Source of the DNA: Hydrogenophilales bacterium
GTDB taxonomy: Bacteria > Pseudomonadota > Gammaproteobacteria > Burkholderiales > Thiobacillaceae
Assembly: GCA_016195805.1 (NCBI GenBank)
Contig: JACPYT010000002.1
Coordinates: 124,001-188,000, forward strand
DNA length: 64,000 nt
Reading direction: 5' to 3'
Positions 23,494 through 31,518 of this stretch are shown here, one piece after another. Under the pieces are notes generated by a model, which did no database searches, was not told where the DNA came from, and saw only the letters and a list, made by a program, of their open reading frames with translations. The translations under genes and the position numbers were made by a program. How positions within the stretch are numbered: position 1 is the first letter of the stretch; every line of letters starts with the position of its first letter.

Positions 23494-23805
23494 ATGACCA
23501 CCCTCACCAAAGCTGATCTGGCCGAACTGCTGTTCGAAAAAGTGGGTTTGAACAAACGCGAGGCCAAGGATGTCGTCGAATCGTTTTTCGACGAAATCCG
23601 CCTGTCGCTCGAAAAGGGCGACATCGTCAAGCTGTCCGGCTTCGGCAATTTCCAGTGCCGCGAGAAACCGCAGCGCCCGGGCCGCAATCCCAAAACCGGC
23701 GAAGAGATGCCGATTTCCGCGCGTCGCGTGGTGACCTTCCACGCCAGCCAGAAACTCAAGTCGCAAGTCGAAGGCGCCCAGGTTGGAACGCCCAGCGCGG
23801 AGTGA
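23494..23805 (+). CDS. ihfA: Integration host factor subunit alpha
   Basis: A 103-residue DNA-bending protein of the HU/IHF family, forming a heterodimer with IhfB. It shows the N-terminal dimer helices ([31 protein letters not shown]) and the beta-arm tip [18 protein letters not shown] with the intercalating Pro. The pheT-ihfA order is conserved. IHF often assists sigma-54 promoters, two of which are proposed in this window. The 3' end overlaps the next gene by 23 bp. Confidence 0.97.
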   Translation: MTTLTKADLAELLFEKVGLNKREAKDVVESFFDEIRLSLEKGDIVKLSGFGNFQCREKPQRPGRNPKTGEEMPISARRVVTFHASQKLKSQVEGAQVGTPSAE

Positions 23806-24163
23806 ACTCCCGCCGATCCCGGCCAAACGCTATTTCACCATCGGTGAAGTGTCCGAGCTGTGCGCCGTCAAGGCGCACGTGCTGCGCTACTGGGAGCAGG
23901 AGTTCACCCAGTTGCGCCCGGTCAAGCGGCGCGGCAACCGGCGCTACTACCAGCATCACGAAGTCCTGCTGATCCGCCGCATCCGCGAACTGCTGTACGA
24001 AGAAGGCTTCACCATCAGCGGTGCACGCCAGCGCCTGGAGCACGATGCCGAAGCGGGCCAGTCGCCCGAGGCGGTGCCGCACGCCCTCGCGGTGCCGGCC
24101 GGCGCTCCCGATGTCGCGAAACTACGTGCCGAGATCAACGCGATCCTCAAAATATTGGGCTGA
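23783..24163 (+). CDS. MerR-family transcriptional regulator
   Basis: A 126-residue regulator with a MerR winged helix at residues 14-85 ([25 protein letters not shown], then [19 protein letters not shown]) and a short C-terminal helix ending [14 protein letters not shown]-like. No metal-binding Cys pattern is evident, so the effector is unknown. Translation appears to start at TTG 23783, inside ihfA, suggesting coupling; no better in-frame start precedes the DNA-binding domain. A MerR gene after ihfA is a conserved betaproteobacterial arrangement. Confidence 0.85.
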   Translation: MERPARSELPPIPAKRYFTIGEVSELCAVKAHVLRYWEQEFTQLRPVKRRGNRRYYQHHEVLLIRRIRELLYEEGFTISGARQRLEHDAEAGQSPEAVPHALAVPAGAPDVAKLRAEINAILKILG

Positions 24164-24210
24164 CGGGCTTCCGCCCGGCACGTCACCTCTGTTAGAATCT
24201 CGGGCTTCGT

Positions 24211-24287
24211 CGGGGCGTAGCGCAGCCTGGTAGCGCACCTGCATGGGGTGCAGGGGGTCGGAAGTTCGAATCTTCTCGCCCCGACCA
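24211..24287 (+). tRNA. tRNA-Pro (anticodon GGG)
   Basis: A 77-nt cloverleaf with encoded CCA. Acceptor CGGGGCG pairs with CGCCCCG; anticodon stem CCTGC/GCAGG encloses ATGGGGT, giving GGG at 24245-24247; the T-loop is GTTCGAATC. It reads Pro CCC codons. Confidence 0.97.
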
Positions 24288-24422
24288 ACAAATCAAAGAA
24301 TCTGGGTCGGGTCATGCCGGCCCTTTTTCTTTTCGGCGACAGAAACCCTGTTGCCGTCGTGTCATCAGCAATGCTTGGTAGAGGCACTATATTTACCGTT
24401 TGTTCAATATCAGGAGAGAGTT

Positions 24423-25007
24423 ATGGAACACACCTTGCCCGCACTGCCCTTCGCCATGGATGCGCTCGCACCGCACATGTCCAAGGAAACCTTCGAATAC
24501 CACTATGCCAAGCACCATCAGGCCTACGTGACCAACCTCAACAACCTCATCAAGGGCACCGACTTCGAGAGCAAGTCGCTCGAGGAGATCGTCAAGAGCG
24601 CGCCCGCCGGCGGCGTCTACAACAACGCCGCCCAGGTGTGGAACCACACCTTCTTCTGGAACTGCCTGACCCCCAATGGCGGCGGCGCCCCCGCCGGCGC
24701 CCTGGCCGACGCCATCAACAAGAAATGGGGCTCGCTCGACGAATTCAAGAAGGCCTTCCAGACCAGCGCCGTGGGCAACTTCGGTTCCGGCTGGACCTGG
24801 CTGGTGAAGAAGGCCGACGGCTCGGTCGACATCGTCAACATGGGCGCCGCCGGCACCCCGCTGACCACCGGCGACAAGGCCCTGCTGTGCGTCGACGTGT
24901 GGGAGCACGCCTACTACATCGACTACCGCAACCTGCGTCCCAAGTTCGTCGAGACCTTCCTCAACAACCTGGCGAACTGGAAGTTTGCGGAAGCGAATTT
25001 TGCCTGA
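24423..25007 (+). CDS. sodB: Superoxide dismutase, Fe type
   Basis: A 194-residue cytoplasmic Fe/Mn superoxide dismutase. Metal ligands are His27, His75, Asp158 and His162 (DVWEHAYY). Gln71 in AAQVWNHTFFW is the iron-type signature position, so iron is the likely metal. I chose ATG 24423, preceded by AGGAGAGAG; the longer open frame would begin inside the tRNA-Pro gene. A strong terminator follows. Confidence 0.96.
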   Translation: MEHTLPALPFAMDALAPHMSKETFEYHYAKHHQAYVTNLNNLIKGTDFESKSLEEIVKSAPAGGVYNNAAQVWNHTFFWNCLTPNGGGAPAGALADAINKKWGSLDEFKKAFQTSAVGNFGSGWTWLVKKADGSVDIVNMGAAGTPLTTGDKALLCVDVWEHAYYIDYRNLRPKFVETFLNNLANWKFAEANFA

Positions 25008-25046
25008 GTTGTGTTCAGGAAGCCTTGCGCTTCCGAGGCTGAAATG

Positions 25047-25076
25047 AAAACCGGGGCTACGTGCCCCGGTTTTGTT
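25047..25076 (+). terminator. Intrinsic terminator after sodB
   Basis: An 11-bp perfect stem, AAAACCGGGGC (25047-25057) with GCCCCGGTTTT (25063-25073), and loop TACGT, followed by GTTTTGTT. The T-rich flanks on both strands allow it also to stop the leftward Mrr-like transcript that ends at 25144. Confidence 0.9.
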
Positions 25077-25143
25077 TTGTTAACGTTCGAGCTCACGCGC
25101 TGGCGTAGCCGGTCGCGTGGAACCGGTTGTTATGTTGCTCTGT

Positions 25144-26334
25144 TTATCGAAGCCCAAACTCAGCAATGATCGCGGGTCTGCTTGCAAGGAGGCGCTCCAA
25201 ATGGCTTTCGGGCCACATCTCAATTCGGAGGGCGCTATCGGATTGGTTGTGCTTTTCTACAACCGCAACCGCATCCGACGTAAACCGTCCAGAGGTGGCA
25301 ATAACGTGAATGTCGACTCTGGGCGGCTCCCAGAGCTTCATTTGTTCCTTGAGCGTAGCTATATCGGCTGGCGCGACACTCTTGGACTGCCAATGTTTGC
25401 ACTGAATGATGACTCGTTGCCTTAGTGTTCCACCCAGAGGGTCAGCATAGACACGATACACAGATAGATCGCGTCCACGATCAGGAGCATTTGTCTTCAT
25501 CAACCATTCTGGATTCTCGTAGCCGCTCTCAGATGAGATAAGAACAAAAGTCAGACGTTCAAATTCTTCGTCGGTCAAGCTTTCCCACTTGAGCCTTGTT
25601 GCCACCGGACCTCTCGGCTTCGCGCTTACCAAAGTGCCTAGGTCCTCGATTTCCACCGGGACTGGCTCCTTTTCACCGTACATTGACTTACGCAAACCGG
25701 CTTTGACGCTTGGCCAGTCGTGCTCGATGATGTCGTGAAGATCATTAAGCATTCCGAAATGCATATGCCGATGCAGATCTGACCAACGAGCAGGTTTCGC
25801 GACACTACTCCCGAGAAGCGTTGCAATTTGAGCTACGTTTTCCTTCAACTGCTCAAACTCATCATCAGTAATAACTTCATTGGAGGGTTCATCGCCTTCC
25901 AGCAGTTTGCTGAGGTTGCGAAGGTTTGTGTCAATAGCGTCAACGAGCTCTATGAGAGCGTCCCGGATAAGCTCGCGCCGCTTTTGATTGAAGCGATAGC
26001 GATATTCGCGAAGTAACCGGGATGGTTCCCCAATCTGGCGCTCGACGGACACAATGCATTCAATCTCACCGACCTCCTGCGCATCCAATCGGTTTTGTGC
26101 AATTTCATCCAACTCCATGAGTGTGATTTCTGGCTTCCATCCGTCAATCTTCGGAAGCGCGGTAACCAAGGCATCCAAGTTCCGGCAATTGGTTTCATAG
26201 TCAGGGTTATCACCGAAGGCTATACCACTTGGTATGGCCGATTCGATCTCGGCCAGCAGCTTCTCGGCCTTAACAAGATTTGCCTCTGCGGCCTCAAAGT
26301 GCCGAAGTGCAGCATTTAATGGGCTATCAGACAT
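25144..26334 (-). CDS. Mrr-like restriction endonuclease, solitary
   Basis: A 396-residue protein with a long helical, partly coiled-coil N-terminal region (about 1-240) and a C-terminal PD-(D/E)xK nuclease domain of the Mrr type (about 248-396). The nuclease core shows LTDEEFERLTFVLI (core helix), Asp289 in DRGRDLSVYR and Gln311-Cys-Lys313 in VIIQCKHW, the D...QxK arrangement of type IV enzymes that cut modified DNA. No methyltransferase or specificity gene is adjacent. Base composition is visibly more AT-rich than its neighbours, and the gene sits alone between sodB and an unrelated leftward operon, both signs of horizontal gain. Target and phage or plasmid defence role are inferred. Confidence 0.8.
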   Translation of the reverse strand: MSDSPLNAALRHFEAAEANLVKAEKLLAEIESAIPSGIAFGDNPDYETNCRNLDALVTALPKIDGWKPEITLMELDEIAQNRLDAQEVGEIECIVSVERQIGEPSRLLREYRYRFNQKRRELIRDALIELVDAIDTNLRNLSKLLEGDEPSNEVITDDEFEQLKENVAQIATLLGSSVAKPARWSDLHRHMHFGMLNDLHDIIEHDWPSVKAGLRKSMYGEKEPVPVEIEDLGTLVSAKPRGPVATRLKWESLTDEEFERLTFVLISSESGYENPEWLMKTNAPDRGRDLSVYRVYADPLGGTLRQRVIIQCKHWQSKSVAPADIATLKEQMKLWEPPRVDIHVIATSGRFTSDAVAVVEKHNQSDSALRIEMWPESHLERLLASRPAIIAEFGLR

Positions 26335-26377
26335 TCAATCCCTGCCATTGGCAAAAGCAACATAACAGTTATTCAGG

Positions 26378-26391
26378 GGACCCATGGGTCC
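26378..26391. repeat. 14-bp perfect palindrome upstream of the Mrr-like gene
   Basis: GGACCCATGGGTCC, followed within 5 bp on the plus strand by six T. It lies 44 bp upstream of the Mrr-like start, where it could be an operator or the end of a lost rightward gene. The rest of 26335-26520 is AT-rich and has no visible gene. Confidence 0.4.
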
Positions 26392-26520
26392 GGACGTTTT
26401 TTAATATAGAGACAGGATGTTGTCGTTAGCTTATTGATCGGTAAGCGATACTGATTACATCGGTCTCCATATTACTTCATGAAAAGCTGACGCTGCCTTA
26501 CTGCAGGCAGTCGTGGACTT

Positions 26521-27198
26521 TCATTTCGCGTCACCGTCCGCCAGCCGCAGGATCTCGCGGTAGCCACCCGCAACCAGTGCCCGCGCTTCGTCCAGCAGTT
26601 CCGTGCTGTCCGCATCCGCCGTTTCATCGCCGTCGAGCCGACGCAGCATCGCGGTCCAGCGTGTGCGCTGGTTGGCCACGGTCTTCGGTGCGGTGAGACC
26701 TTGGCGCCGGAGTTCGGCGGCGCGGCTGACGAGGCGGAATTTTGCTGCCTCCAGTTGTGGCGGCAGCGGCAGGGATAGATTGAACGCGATATCGACACGG
26801 TAGGGCGCCTCGACGGACGCATCTGGCTGCGGCGGCGGCCGCCATGACAGTGCATCCGGGCCGGGTGCGCTCTGCGCCGGGTCGAGCGGGAATTTGTAGA
26901 AGCCCCATTTGGCACCCATCCAGCATTCGAGCAGCACGCGCTCGTCTTCCACTACGCACAGTTCGCCAGTGGGCGCAGCGAGGTCGGCGTCGCCCGGCAG
27001 CGGGCCGTAGGCGCGCGGGTCCTGCTTCCATCTTGAAAAGTCGCGCTGGGGCGGGGCGCCGTAGTCGGCTTCGAGTGCGCGCCAGATCGCGATGAAGCGA
27101 AGATAGTCGGCGCGGTAATCCGGGTTGCGGCGCAGGAATTCCCACGCCCACTGGTCGCGCGTCAGCGTGGCGCAATAGGCGTAGGTTTCGGCCTCCAT
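26521..27198 (-). CDS. DUF6499/DUF2285-like protein
   Basis: A 225-residue soluble protein starting MEAETYAYCATLTRDQWAWEFLRRNPDYRADY. The WAWEFLRRNPDYR block is the hallmark of the DUF6499 (transcriptional-regulator-like) domain, usually seen with DUF2285 on integrative elements; the part around WGFYKFPLDPAQSAPGPDALSW also resembles those proteins. I chose ATG 27198 because the upstream open frame lies antisense in phase with the lipoprotein gene and is low-complexity. It follows the lipoprotein gene with only 1 bp between (stop ends at 27200), so it is the last gene of the selD-egtD-selO string. Function unknown; the family match is from memory of the motif. Confidence 0.65.
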   Translation of the reverse strand: MEAETYAYCATLTRDQWAWEFLRRNPDYRADYLRFIAIWRALEADYGAPPQRDFSRWKQDPRAYGPLPGDADLAAPTGELCVVEDERVLLECWMGAKWGFYKFPLDPAQSAPGPDALSWRPPPQPDASVEAPYRVDIAFNLSLPLPPQLEAAKFRLVSRAAELRRQGLTAPKTVANQRTRWTAMLRRLDGDETADADSTELLDEARALVAGGYREILRLADGDAK

Positions 27199-27199
27199 G

Positions 27200-27922
27200 T
27201 CAGATCGGCAGGAACAGCATGCTGGTGACGTTGACGACACCGAAGCGGATCGCCCGGTTGCTCTTGTCTTCGACGATTTTCGCCAGCGTGTCCTGGTTGC
27301 CGATGAGCTTGCCGAATTCGCGCTCGAAGCTGAGATTGGCGACGCCATTCCCGTCGGAGCCATTGGACAGCAGCAGGGGTTCGCCGCGCGGGTTTTGCGC
27401 GGTAGCGAGCTTCCACACCACGGCCTCGGTGTTGCGCGTGGCATTGTAGAGTTTCTGTGCGTCGACATCGGTCAGCCGATAAAACTCGGTGTGATGGTTG
27501 AATGCCGCCATGTGCATCACCAGCAGGCCATTCATCAGCGCCTTCACCCGATCGCCGGTGTAATCCTCGCGCCACGCATCGCGCAGGCAGGCTTCCCAGT
27601 CGAGATTCCTTTGCGAGGACAGATGCCAGTGGGGCAGGGGCTGGAACAGGGCCGCGGTCGCCGCGTCTGCGCTGGCATAACCCGATTTTCGCCATTCGCC
27701 GGGATTGCGGCGGTAGAGCTTGAGCGTCAGGGCTTCGAGGCTGGCAAGGACGGCCTGCTGGTGGATTTCGATGACCTCGTCGACATCGCTCTTGGCCAGA
27801 TCGAGGAGGCTGAAACTGCGTACGCTGCTGCTGCCGTCCTTGCGCTGGATGACCGGGCTGCTGCAGGCGGCAAGCAGGAGGGCGGGCAACAGGCAGGCGG
27901 ACAGGGCAGCGATGCGGTTCAC
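27200..27922 (-). CDS. Putative lipoprotein
   Basis: A 240-residue protein with a lipoprotein signal peptide: hydrophobic stretch 4-19 and lipobox Leu17-Ala18-Ala19-Cys20 (LLAAC). Ser follows the Cys, favouring the outer membrane. The mature part is mixed alpha/beta with no motif I recognise (DLAKSDVDEVIEIHQQAVLASLEALTLKLYRRNP, then HMAAFNHHTEFYRLTD). It overlaps the selO stop side by 4 bp and precedes the DUF6499-like gene by 1 bp. Function unknown. Confidence 0.82.
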   Translation of the reverse strand: MNRIAALSACLLPALLLAACSSPVIQRKDGSSSVRSFSLLDLAKSDVDEVIEIHQQAVLASLEALTLKLYRRNPGEWRKSGYASADAATAALFQPLPHWHLSSQRNLDWEACLRDAWREDYTGDRVKALMNGLLVMHMAAFNHHTEFYRLTDVDAQKLYNATRNTEAVVWKLATAQNPRGEPLLLSNGSDGNGVANLSFEREFGKLIGNQDTLAKIVEDKSNRAIRFGVVNVTSMLFLPI

Positions 27923-29385
27923 GACGAGCAGCTTACCTCAATCTTTCTCGCCCAGTCGGGCGGCTCGGCGGCGTAGGATTCGTATTCCGGCTGCTCGTCG
28001 AATGGGCGGGCCAGCAGCGCATGCAGGCGGTTGACCTCGCTGTAGTCGCGTTCGTCCGCCGCGCGGCGGATGGCGATCTCGGCCAAGTGGTTGCGCAGGA
28101 TGTACTTGGGGTTGAGCGCGCGCATCGCCCGGCTGCGTTCGGTGTCGCTTGGGCTGTGTCGGCGCAGCTCGGCGCCATAGCGTAAAGCCCAGGCGTCGAA
28201 GCCCGCGCGGTCGAGGAAGAGGTCGCGCAGCGGAACATTCACCGCTTCAGGCATGCTGTCGAAATCACACAGGCGGCGCAGGAAGATCGTGTAGTCGACG
28301 CGGTTCTGTGCCAGCAGTTGCAGCGCATCCATGATGAGACTGGACGCTTCGCTACCGGGTGGCAGGCCGAATTTGGCAGCCATGCGCTCAAGGTAAGCCT
28401 TGCCGAACACCTGCGGGTATTCGCTGATCGCCTGCGATGCGGTTTCCACCGACATCAGCGGCACCAGCGCCTGCGCCAGCTTGGTGAGGTTCCACGCGGC
28501 GACGTCGGGCTGCTGGTCGAAGGCGTAGCGGCCGCCGGTGTCGGAGTGGTTGCAGACGTAGCCGGGATCGAAGGCGTCGAGAAAGCCGAACGGGCCGTAG
28601 TCGAGCGTGAGGCCGAGGATGGACATGTTGTCGGTGTTCATCACCCCATGCGAGAAGCCGATCGCCTGCCATTGCGCCATCAGCTCGGCGGTGCGCAGTG
28701 CCACCTGGCGCAGGAATTCGGGGTAGGGGTCGGCCAGCGTCGCCAGCTCGGGGTAATAGCGCGCGATGACGTAGTCGGCCAGGTGTCGGATCGACTCGAC
28801 CTGGTTGCGGTAGTAGAACACCTCGAAGGAGCCGAAGCGCACGAAGCTTGGCGCCAGCCGCGTGACCAGCGCGGCGGTTTCCTCGTCCTCGCGGTACACC
28901 GGGCGGTCGCTGCCGACGATGCACAGCGCGCGCGTGGTGGGGATGCCGAGCGCGTGCATCGCCTCGGAACAGAGGAATTCGCGGATGCTCGAACGCAGCA
29001 CCGCGCGACCGTCGCCGCCGCGCGAGTAGGGGGTGCGGCCGGCGCCTTTCAGCTGAACTTCCCAGCCTTCGCCCGCAGCATTCCGCACTTCGCCCAGCAG
29101 GATCGCGCGGCCGTCGCCCAGCTGCGGCACGTAGTGGCCGAACTGGTGGCCGGCGTACAACGCGGCGAGTGCGTCCATGCCCGGCAGCAGCTGATTGCCC
29201 GCCAGCGTCTCGATCAGTTCGGGCCGGTTCATTTCGCTGGCGTCCAGGTCGAGCAGCGCCAGCGCCTCCGGGCTGTAGCAGACCAGATAGGGGTCGGGAA
29301 CGGGCGTCGGGCAGACGCGCGAATAATAGGCCTCGGGCAGACGGGCAAAGCCGTTGTCGAAGACGAGCGATTCAAGTTTCGGCAT
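27919..29385 (-). CDS. selO: Protein adenylyltransferase SelO
   Basis: A 488-residue SelO (YdiU) pseudokinase-fold enzyme that transfers AMP to hydroxyl side chains of proteins and helps oxidative stress responses. The family motif KGAGRTPYSRGGDGRAVLRSSIREFL, the FGHYVPQLGDGRA loop and MNTDNMSILGLTLDYGPFGFLD are intact. The protein ends in Cys-Ser-Ser (Cys486), the place where animal SelO carries selenocysteine, so here the residue is ordinary Cys. It lies 51 bp after egtD, downstream of selD, and overlaps the lipoprotein gene by 4 bp. Its presence beside selenium-handling genes is notable because SelO itself needs no selenium here. Confidence 0.95.
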   Translation of the reverse strand: MPKLESLVFDNGFARLPEAYYSRVCPTPVPDPYLVCYSPEALALLDLDASEMNRPELIETLAGNQLLPGMDALAALYAGHQFGHYVPQLGDGRAILLGEVRNAAGEGWEVQLKGAGRTPYSRGGDGRAVLRSSIREFLCSEAMHALGIPTTRALCIVGSDRPVYREDEETAALVTRLAPSFVRFGSFEVFYYRNQVESIRHLADYVIARYYPELATLADPYPEFLRQVALRTAELMAQWQAIGFSHGVMNTDNMSILGLTLDYGPFGFLDAFDPGYVCNHSDTGGRYAFDQQPDVAAWNLTKLAQALVPLMSVETASQAISEYPQVFGKAYLERMAAKFGLPPGSEASSLIMDALQLLAQNRVDYTIFLRRLCDFDSMPEAVNVPLRDLFLDRAGFDAWALRYGAELRRHSPSDTERSRAMRALNPKYILRNHLAEIAIRRAADERDYSEVNRLHALLARPFDEQPEYESYAAEPPDWARKIEVSCSS

Positions 29386-29436
29386 GCGCCGATTTTAAGG
29401 CCTCGTACGGACTGAACGACCCGTCCGGCTTCAGGG

Positions 29437-30384
29437 TTACCGCGAGTCGTACAACTGGACCGCGAACCCGTCCTGCTGCCATTCGCCGGCCAGGTGCCAT
29501 CCGGCGCGGCTCGCAAGGATGCCGAACTCGTCGCAGCGGAACTTGTAGGAGTGTTCGGTGTGCAGCGTTTCGCCCAGCGCGAAATGGAAGCGCTCGCCCG
29601 CGACGGTCACGTCCTGTTCGGCGAGACTGACGAGATGCATTTCGATGCGGCCTTCGACCGGGTTGTAGAAGGCGTAGTGGCGGAAGCCGGCCAGATCGAA
29701 GTCGGCGCCCAGTTCGCGGTTGAGGCGTGCGAGCAGATTGAGGTTGAAGGCCGCAGTGATGCCGGCTGCGTCGTTGTAGGCGGCGTGCAGCTGCTGCGGG
29801 TCCTTCTTGAGATCGAAGCCAATCAGCAATTGTCCCGCCGCGCCGGCCAGTTGGCGAAAGCGCGCGAGCAGGGCGGTCGCCGCATCGGGCGGGAAATTGC
29901 CGATGCTGGAGCCGGGGTAGTAGACGAGCCGCCGGCCTGCCGGCAGCCAGGGGGCTGCCGCCTCCAGGTCGCTGAGGAAGTCCATGGCCAGCGCCGTGAC
30001 GGCAAGCTTCGGGTAGTCGCGGGAGACAGCTTGTGCCGCTGCGGCCAGAGGACCGCCGGCGATGTCGATCACGGTGAGATGGGTGGGGTGCAGGGCATCG
30101 AGCAGCAGGCGCACCTTGATACAGTCGCCGGCACCCGGCTCGACGAGGCAGTCCACCTCGCCGATGGCGGTGGCGATATCGGGCAGGCGCGCGGCCATCA
30201 GGGTCTGTTCGGTGCGGCAGAGCGCATATTCGGGCTGCGCGCAGATGGCCTCGAACAGGCGACAGCCCGACTCGTCGTAGAAGTATTTCGGCGGAATCGC
30301 CTTCGGGTTGGCGGCGAGGCCGGCCAGCACGTCGGCGCGCAAATCGTTGCGCGCGGCGGGAAAGTCCTGGAAGGTGAACGACAC
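29437..30384 (-). CDS. egtD: L-histidine N-alpha-methyltransferase
   Basis: A 315-residue SAM-dependent methyltransferase that trimethylates histidine to hercynine, the precursor of ergothioneine and selenoneine. Family motifs include PPKYFYDESGCRLFEAIC, EYALCRTEQTLM, LVEPGAGDCIKVRLLLD (SAM site) and YYPGSSIGNF. The start is GTG 30384, placed immediately after the selD stop (TGAGTG, no gap), so the pair is translationally coupled. With selD upstream and the divergent SenA-like gene, hercynine most likely feeds selenoneine, possibly ergothioneine. Confidence 0.93.
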   Translation of the reverse strand: MSFTFQDFPAARNDLRADVLAGLAANPKAIPPKYFYDESGCRLFEAICAQPEYALCRTEQTLMAARLPDIATAIGEVDCLVEPGAGDCIKVRLLLDALHPTHLTVIDIAGGPLAAAAQAVSRDYPKLAVTALAMDFLSDLEAAAPWLPAGRRLVYYPGSSIGNFPPDAATALLARFRQLAGAAGQLLIGFDLKKDPQQLHAAYNDAAGITAAFNLNLLARLNRELGADFDLAGFRHYAFYNPVEGRIEMHLVSLAEQDVTVAGERFHFALGETLHTEHSYKFRCDEFGILASRAGWHLAGEWQQDGFAVQLYDSR

Positions 30385-31455
30385 TCAGGCCGCGACCGCA
30401 ACGTGGCGGCCGGCCTGGAGCCGGCCGATTTCCGTCGCGCGGTCGAAGCCATTGCGGCGGAAGGCGTCGAACACGGCGTCCCGGGATTCCGGCGCGCAGC
30501 TCACCAGCAGCCCGCCGCTGGTCTGCGGGTCGGTCAGCAGGGCGCGCTGCCAGTCGGCGATGCCGTTGGCCATTTGCACCTCGCTGCCATAGCTCGCCCA
30601 GTTGCGCTCGCTGGCGCCGGTGATGTGGCCGCCCTGCGCGAGTTCGCCGACTCCCGGCAAGAGCGGCACCCGGCCCAGTTCGACGCGCGCAGCCAGCTGT
30701 GACGCGCGGGTGAGTTCGAGCAGGTGGCCGAGCAGGCCGAAGCCGGTGATGTCGGTCATCGCGTTCACGCCGTCGATTCCCGCCAGCTCGGCGCCCGCGG
30801 TATTGAGCTGGGTGGTGGCGGCAATCATCGCTGCGTACTGGTCGGCGCTCAGCAGGCCTTTTTTCAGCGCCGCGCTGTAGATGCCCACGCCCAGCGGCTT
30901 GCCGAGTATCAGGCAGTCGCCGTCCTGGCCACCGCCGTTCTGCTTGACCTTGCGCGGATTCACCACACCGATGCCGACCAGGCCGTAGATCGGCTCCGGC
31001 GCGTCGATCGAATGGCCGCCGGCGATGGGAATCCCCGCTGCCTTGCAGACCGATTCGCCGCCGGCGAGGATTTGCCGGATGACGTCGTTGGGCAGCTTGC
31101 CGATCGGCATGCCGACGATGGCCAGCGCGAACAGCGGGCGCCCGCCCATGGCGTAGACGTCGGACAAGGCATTGGTGGCGGCGATGCGGCCGAACTCGAA
31201 GGGGTCGTCGACGATGGGCATGAAGAAATCGGTGGTCGCCACGATCGCCTGCTCGTCGTTCAATCGGTAGACCGCGGCGTCGTCGCCGTGCTCGATCCCC
31301 ACCAGCAGGTCGGGATAGGCCGCTGCCAGATTCGAGGCAAACGGCGTGTCGGCCAGAATGTCGCGCAACACCGCGGGAGAAATCTTGCAGCCGCAGCCGC
31401 CGCCGTGGGAGAACTGGGTCAGCCGGATGGGATCGTTGGGAGTGGGGTTGCTCAT
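30385..31455 (-). CDS. selD: Selenide, water dikinase (selenophosphate synthase)
   Basis: A 356-residue SelD making selenophosphate from selenide and ATP. The flexible N-terminal active-site loop is HGGGCGCKI, with catalytic Cys21 (Sec in some bacteria) and Lys24; no UGA lies in this loop. Later motifs VGIEHGDDAAVYRL, ATTDFFMPIVDDPFEFGRIAATNALSDVYAMGG and GGHSIDAPEPIYGL are typical. Selenophosphate can serve selenocysteine, selenouridine or selenosugar synthesis; no selA, selB or selenouridine synthase gene is in the window. Direct coupling to egtD and the divergent SenA-like gene argue for the SenC role in selenoneine synthesis, perhaps shared with other uses. Confidence 0.95.
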   Translation of the reverse strand: MSNPTPNDPIRLTQFSHGGGCGCKISPAVLRDILADTPFASNLAAAYPDLLVGIEHGDDAAVYRLNDEQAIVATTDFFMPIVDDPFEFGRIAATNALSDVYAMGGRPLFALAIVGMPIGKLPNDVIRQILAGGESVCKAAGIPIAGGHSIDAPEPIYGLVGIGVVNPRKVKQNGGGQDGDCLILGKPLGVGIYSAALKKGLLSADQYAAMIAATTQLNTAGAELAGIDGVNAMTDITGFGLLGHLLELTRASQLAARVELGRVPLLPGVGELAQGGHITGASERNWASYGSEVQMANGIADWQRALLTDPQTSGGLLVSCAPESRDAVFDAFRRNGFDRATEIGRLQAGRHVAVAA

Positions 31456-31518
31456 GGTCCGATTTCGCCTGTCGAGAGTGGGCGCCTAGAATGAAGTGGC
31501 TACAGTGCTTTATATAAC
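31456..31518. promoter_or_regulatory. Divergent promoter region between selD and senA-like gene
   Basis: Only 63 bp separate the two starts. TAGAAT at 31487-31492 is a fair -10 box for the rightward gene; TATATAA at 31511-31517 abuts its ATG and could be the -10 for selD on the other strand. No Shine-Dalgarno sequence precedes the rightward ATG. Tight sharing suggests joint control. Confidence 0.4.

Noticed and set aside
25144-29385. Genomic island at tRNA-Pro
   Set aside because: sodB lies between the tRNA and the Mrr-like gene, no integrase or repeated tRNA end was found, and only the Mrr gene looks foreign.
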